From: an uncultured Thermomicrobiales bacterium
GTDB lineage: Bacteria > Chloroflexota > Chloroflexia > Thermomicrobiales > UBA6265
DNA length: 5,638 bases
NCBI GenBank assembly: GCA_902806395.1
Contig: CADCWH010000318.1
Span: forward strand, 1 to 5,638
Direction: 5' to 3'
The position numbers were made by a program, and so were the translations under genes. The number at the start of each line of letters is the position of its first letter. Within the stretch, counting starts at the first letter, position 1. Shown here piece after piece: positions 4,716 through 5,638 of the stretch. The notes beneath the pieces are model-generated. The model was given only the letters and a program-made list of their open reading frames with translations, did not search any database and had not been told where the DNA came from.

Positions 4716-5638
4716 GTGGCTGGTGGGGGGCGCCCCGGCCCGGCCGGTCGGCGCTGGAGTCGACCGGCCAGGCCAGGGTCCGGAGTCGGATCCACGGCGC
4801 CCGGTGATCCTGATGAACTCGGTGACGACGTGTCAAATGACGACGATGCCCTCGACCTCATGGGTGCGTTGTCCGTCGCCGATCCGGTCGAAGATGATCT
4901 AGGCGCGGACGACGCTGATTGGGACCGCGGCGAGACGTCTGGGTCGACCGATCGATTCGGACTCGACCTGGGTGATTTTGTCTTGGACACGCCACTCAGG
5001 ACCACATTGACCCTGCGTCCATACCAGGAGGAGGCGATCGCGTCCTGGACGGCGCACGCTGGTCGGGGGCTGATCGTGCTGCCTACCGGGGCGGGAAAGA
5101 CGGTGGTGGCGATGGCAGCGATCGCGGCGGCCAACGTCCGCACCTTGGTCGTCGTGCCGACGATCGAGCTCTTGCGGCAATGGCAGGGGGAAATTGCCCG
5201 CCAGTTCTCGCTCCCCCTCTCGGCTGTCGGCATCGTCGGCGGTGGCAAGCGCACGATCCGCGACCTGACCGTCATCACCTACGACTCGGCGGCGATGCGG
5301 GGCCGTCGCCTCGACGGGTTCGGCCTGTTGGTGGTCGATGAAGTCCATCACCTGCCCGCCACCGGGTACCGAGCCATCGCCGGCAAGGTCGCCGCCCCGT
5401 TGCGACTCGGTCTGAGCGCAACACCGGAGCGCTCCGATCACGGTCATGAGGCACTCGACCACCTGATCGGCCCGATCGTATTCCGTCGTTCGGTGGCCGA
5501 ACTGTCCCGTGACCGCTACATCGCCGACTATGACGAGAAGCGCGTCTTCATCTCCCTCTCCGACGACGAACGCCTGCGCTACGAGCAGGGGATGGCGATC
5601 TATAAGCGGTACCTCGCCTCACGCCGGGGGGCGATCGG
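4716..5638 (+). CDS. XPB/SSL2-like DEAD/DEAH superfamily 2 helicase (3' end outside the window)
   Basis: ATP-dependent DNA helicase or translocase of the SF2 class; 307 codons are visible and the frame is open at the right edge. From the GTG at 4716: a Gly/Pro/Arg-rich start (1-30), an Asp-rich low-complexity stretch (18 acidic residues in 31-75), then the RecA-like domain 1 with LRPYQEEAI (100-108), Walker A LPTGAGKT (122-129, Lys128), motif Ia VVVPTIELLRQW (145-156), Walker B DEVH (208-211) and motif III SATPER (234-239). RecA domain 2 with motifs IV-VI is beyond the edge. The RPYQ box, DEVHH and overall spacing resemble COG1061/SSL2 (XPB-like) proteins more than RecQ or UvrB. GTG 4716 directly follows the TAG of the HhH gene in the same frame and has GGAGG 8 bases upstream; GTG 4830 or ATG 4860 would drop part of the low-complexity region only. 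Shared transcription makes it a likely SOS-regulated repair partner of the HhH protein. Confidence 0.9.
   Translation, partial: MAGGGRPGPAGRRWSRPARPGSGVGSTAPGDPDELGDDVSNDDDALDLMGALSVADPVEDDLGADDADWDRGETSGSTDRFGLDLGDFVLDTPLRTTLTLRPYQEEAIASWTAHAGRGLIVLPTGAGKTVVAMAAIAAANVRTLVVVPTIELLRQWQGEIARQFSLPLSAVGIVGGGKRTIRDLTVITYDSAAMRGRRLDGFGLLVVDEVHHLPATGYRAIAGKVAAPLRLGLSATPERSDHGHEALDHLIGPIVFRRSVAELSRDRYIADYDEKRVFISLSDDERLRYEQGMAIYKRYLASRRGAI

Noticed and set aside
4382..5278. 298-codon minus-strand open frame opposite the HhH and helicase genes
   Set aside because: Its translation is Ser/Arg/Pro-rich low complexity with no domain, whereas the + strand shows clear HhH and helicase motifs; it is a high-GC shadow.
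1..5638. tRNA or rRNA genes, CRISPR arrays, insertion sequences, attachment sites
   Set aside because: No cloverleaf, regularly spaced repeat, transposase or flanking direct repeat was recognised; base composition looks even across the window.

Overview
The window is high-GC bacterial DNA with five protein genes. Four are on the + strand (a permease, a sulfite-oxidase-like enzyme, a helix-hairpin-helix protein and a helicase) and one, dnaJ, is on the - strand. The first gene is probably open at its 5' end and the last runs off the right edge. The regulatory sites point to a Gram-positive-type or Chloroflexota-type bacterium: a CIRCE/HrcA heat-shock operator before dnaJ, and a LexA box of the GAAC-N4-GTTC (Cheo-box) type rather than the proteobacterial CTGT-N8-ACAG. 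GC content, protein flavour and gene content would fit a Thermomicrobia-like Chloroflexota or an actinobacterium. That assignment is inference and was not tested.

Layout: (1) 24-1739, a polytopic ABC-2-type export permease, ending 55 bp before the convergent end of dnaJ. (2) 1795-2916 on the - strand, a full-length type I DnaJ. Its leader holds a good sigma-A promoter and, just upstream of the -35 box, a near-perfect CIRCE element. (3) 3267-3896, a cytoplasmic sulfite-oxidase-fold molybdopterin protein, divergent from dnaJ, with a long leader that can fold two mutually exclusive ways. (4) 3897-4139, a gap with two strong hairpins, then a near-consensus promoter with a LexA box directly after its -10 box. 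(5) 4140-4715, a 191-aa protein that matches only the DNA-binding front end of family X polymerases (8-kDa domain and helix-hairpin-helix motifs). (6) 4716 to the edge, an XPB/SSL2-like DEAD/DEAH helicase whose GTG start abuts the TAG stop of the previous gene in the same reading frame.

The most interesting part is the last 1.6 kb: an apparently SOS-controlled two-gene unit that pairs a polymerase-less PolX-type DNA-binding protein with an XPB-like helicase. The Pro-rich tail of the first protein, the TAG-GTG junction and the Gly/Arg-rich then Asp-rich start of the second lie in one continuous frame, so the pair looks like a single two-module protein split by one stop codon. A damage-inducible repair or DNA-remodelling module is the natural hypothesis. 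It rests on domain recognition and promoter reading only.
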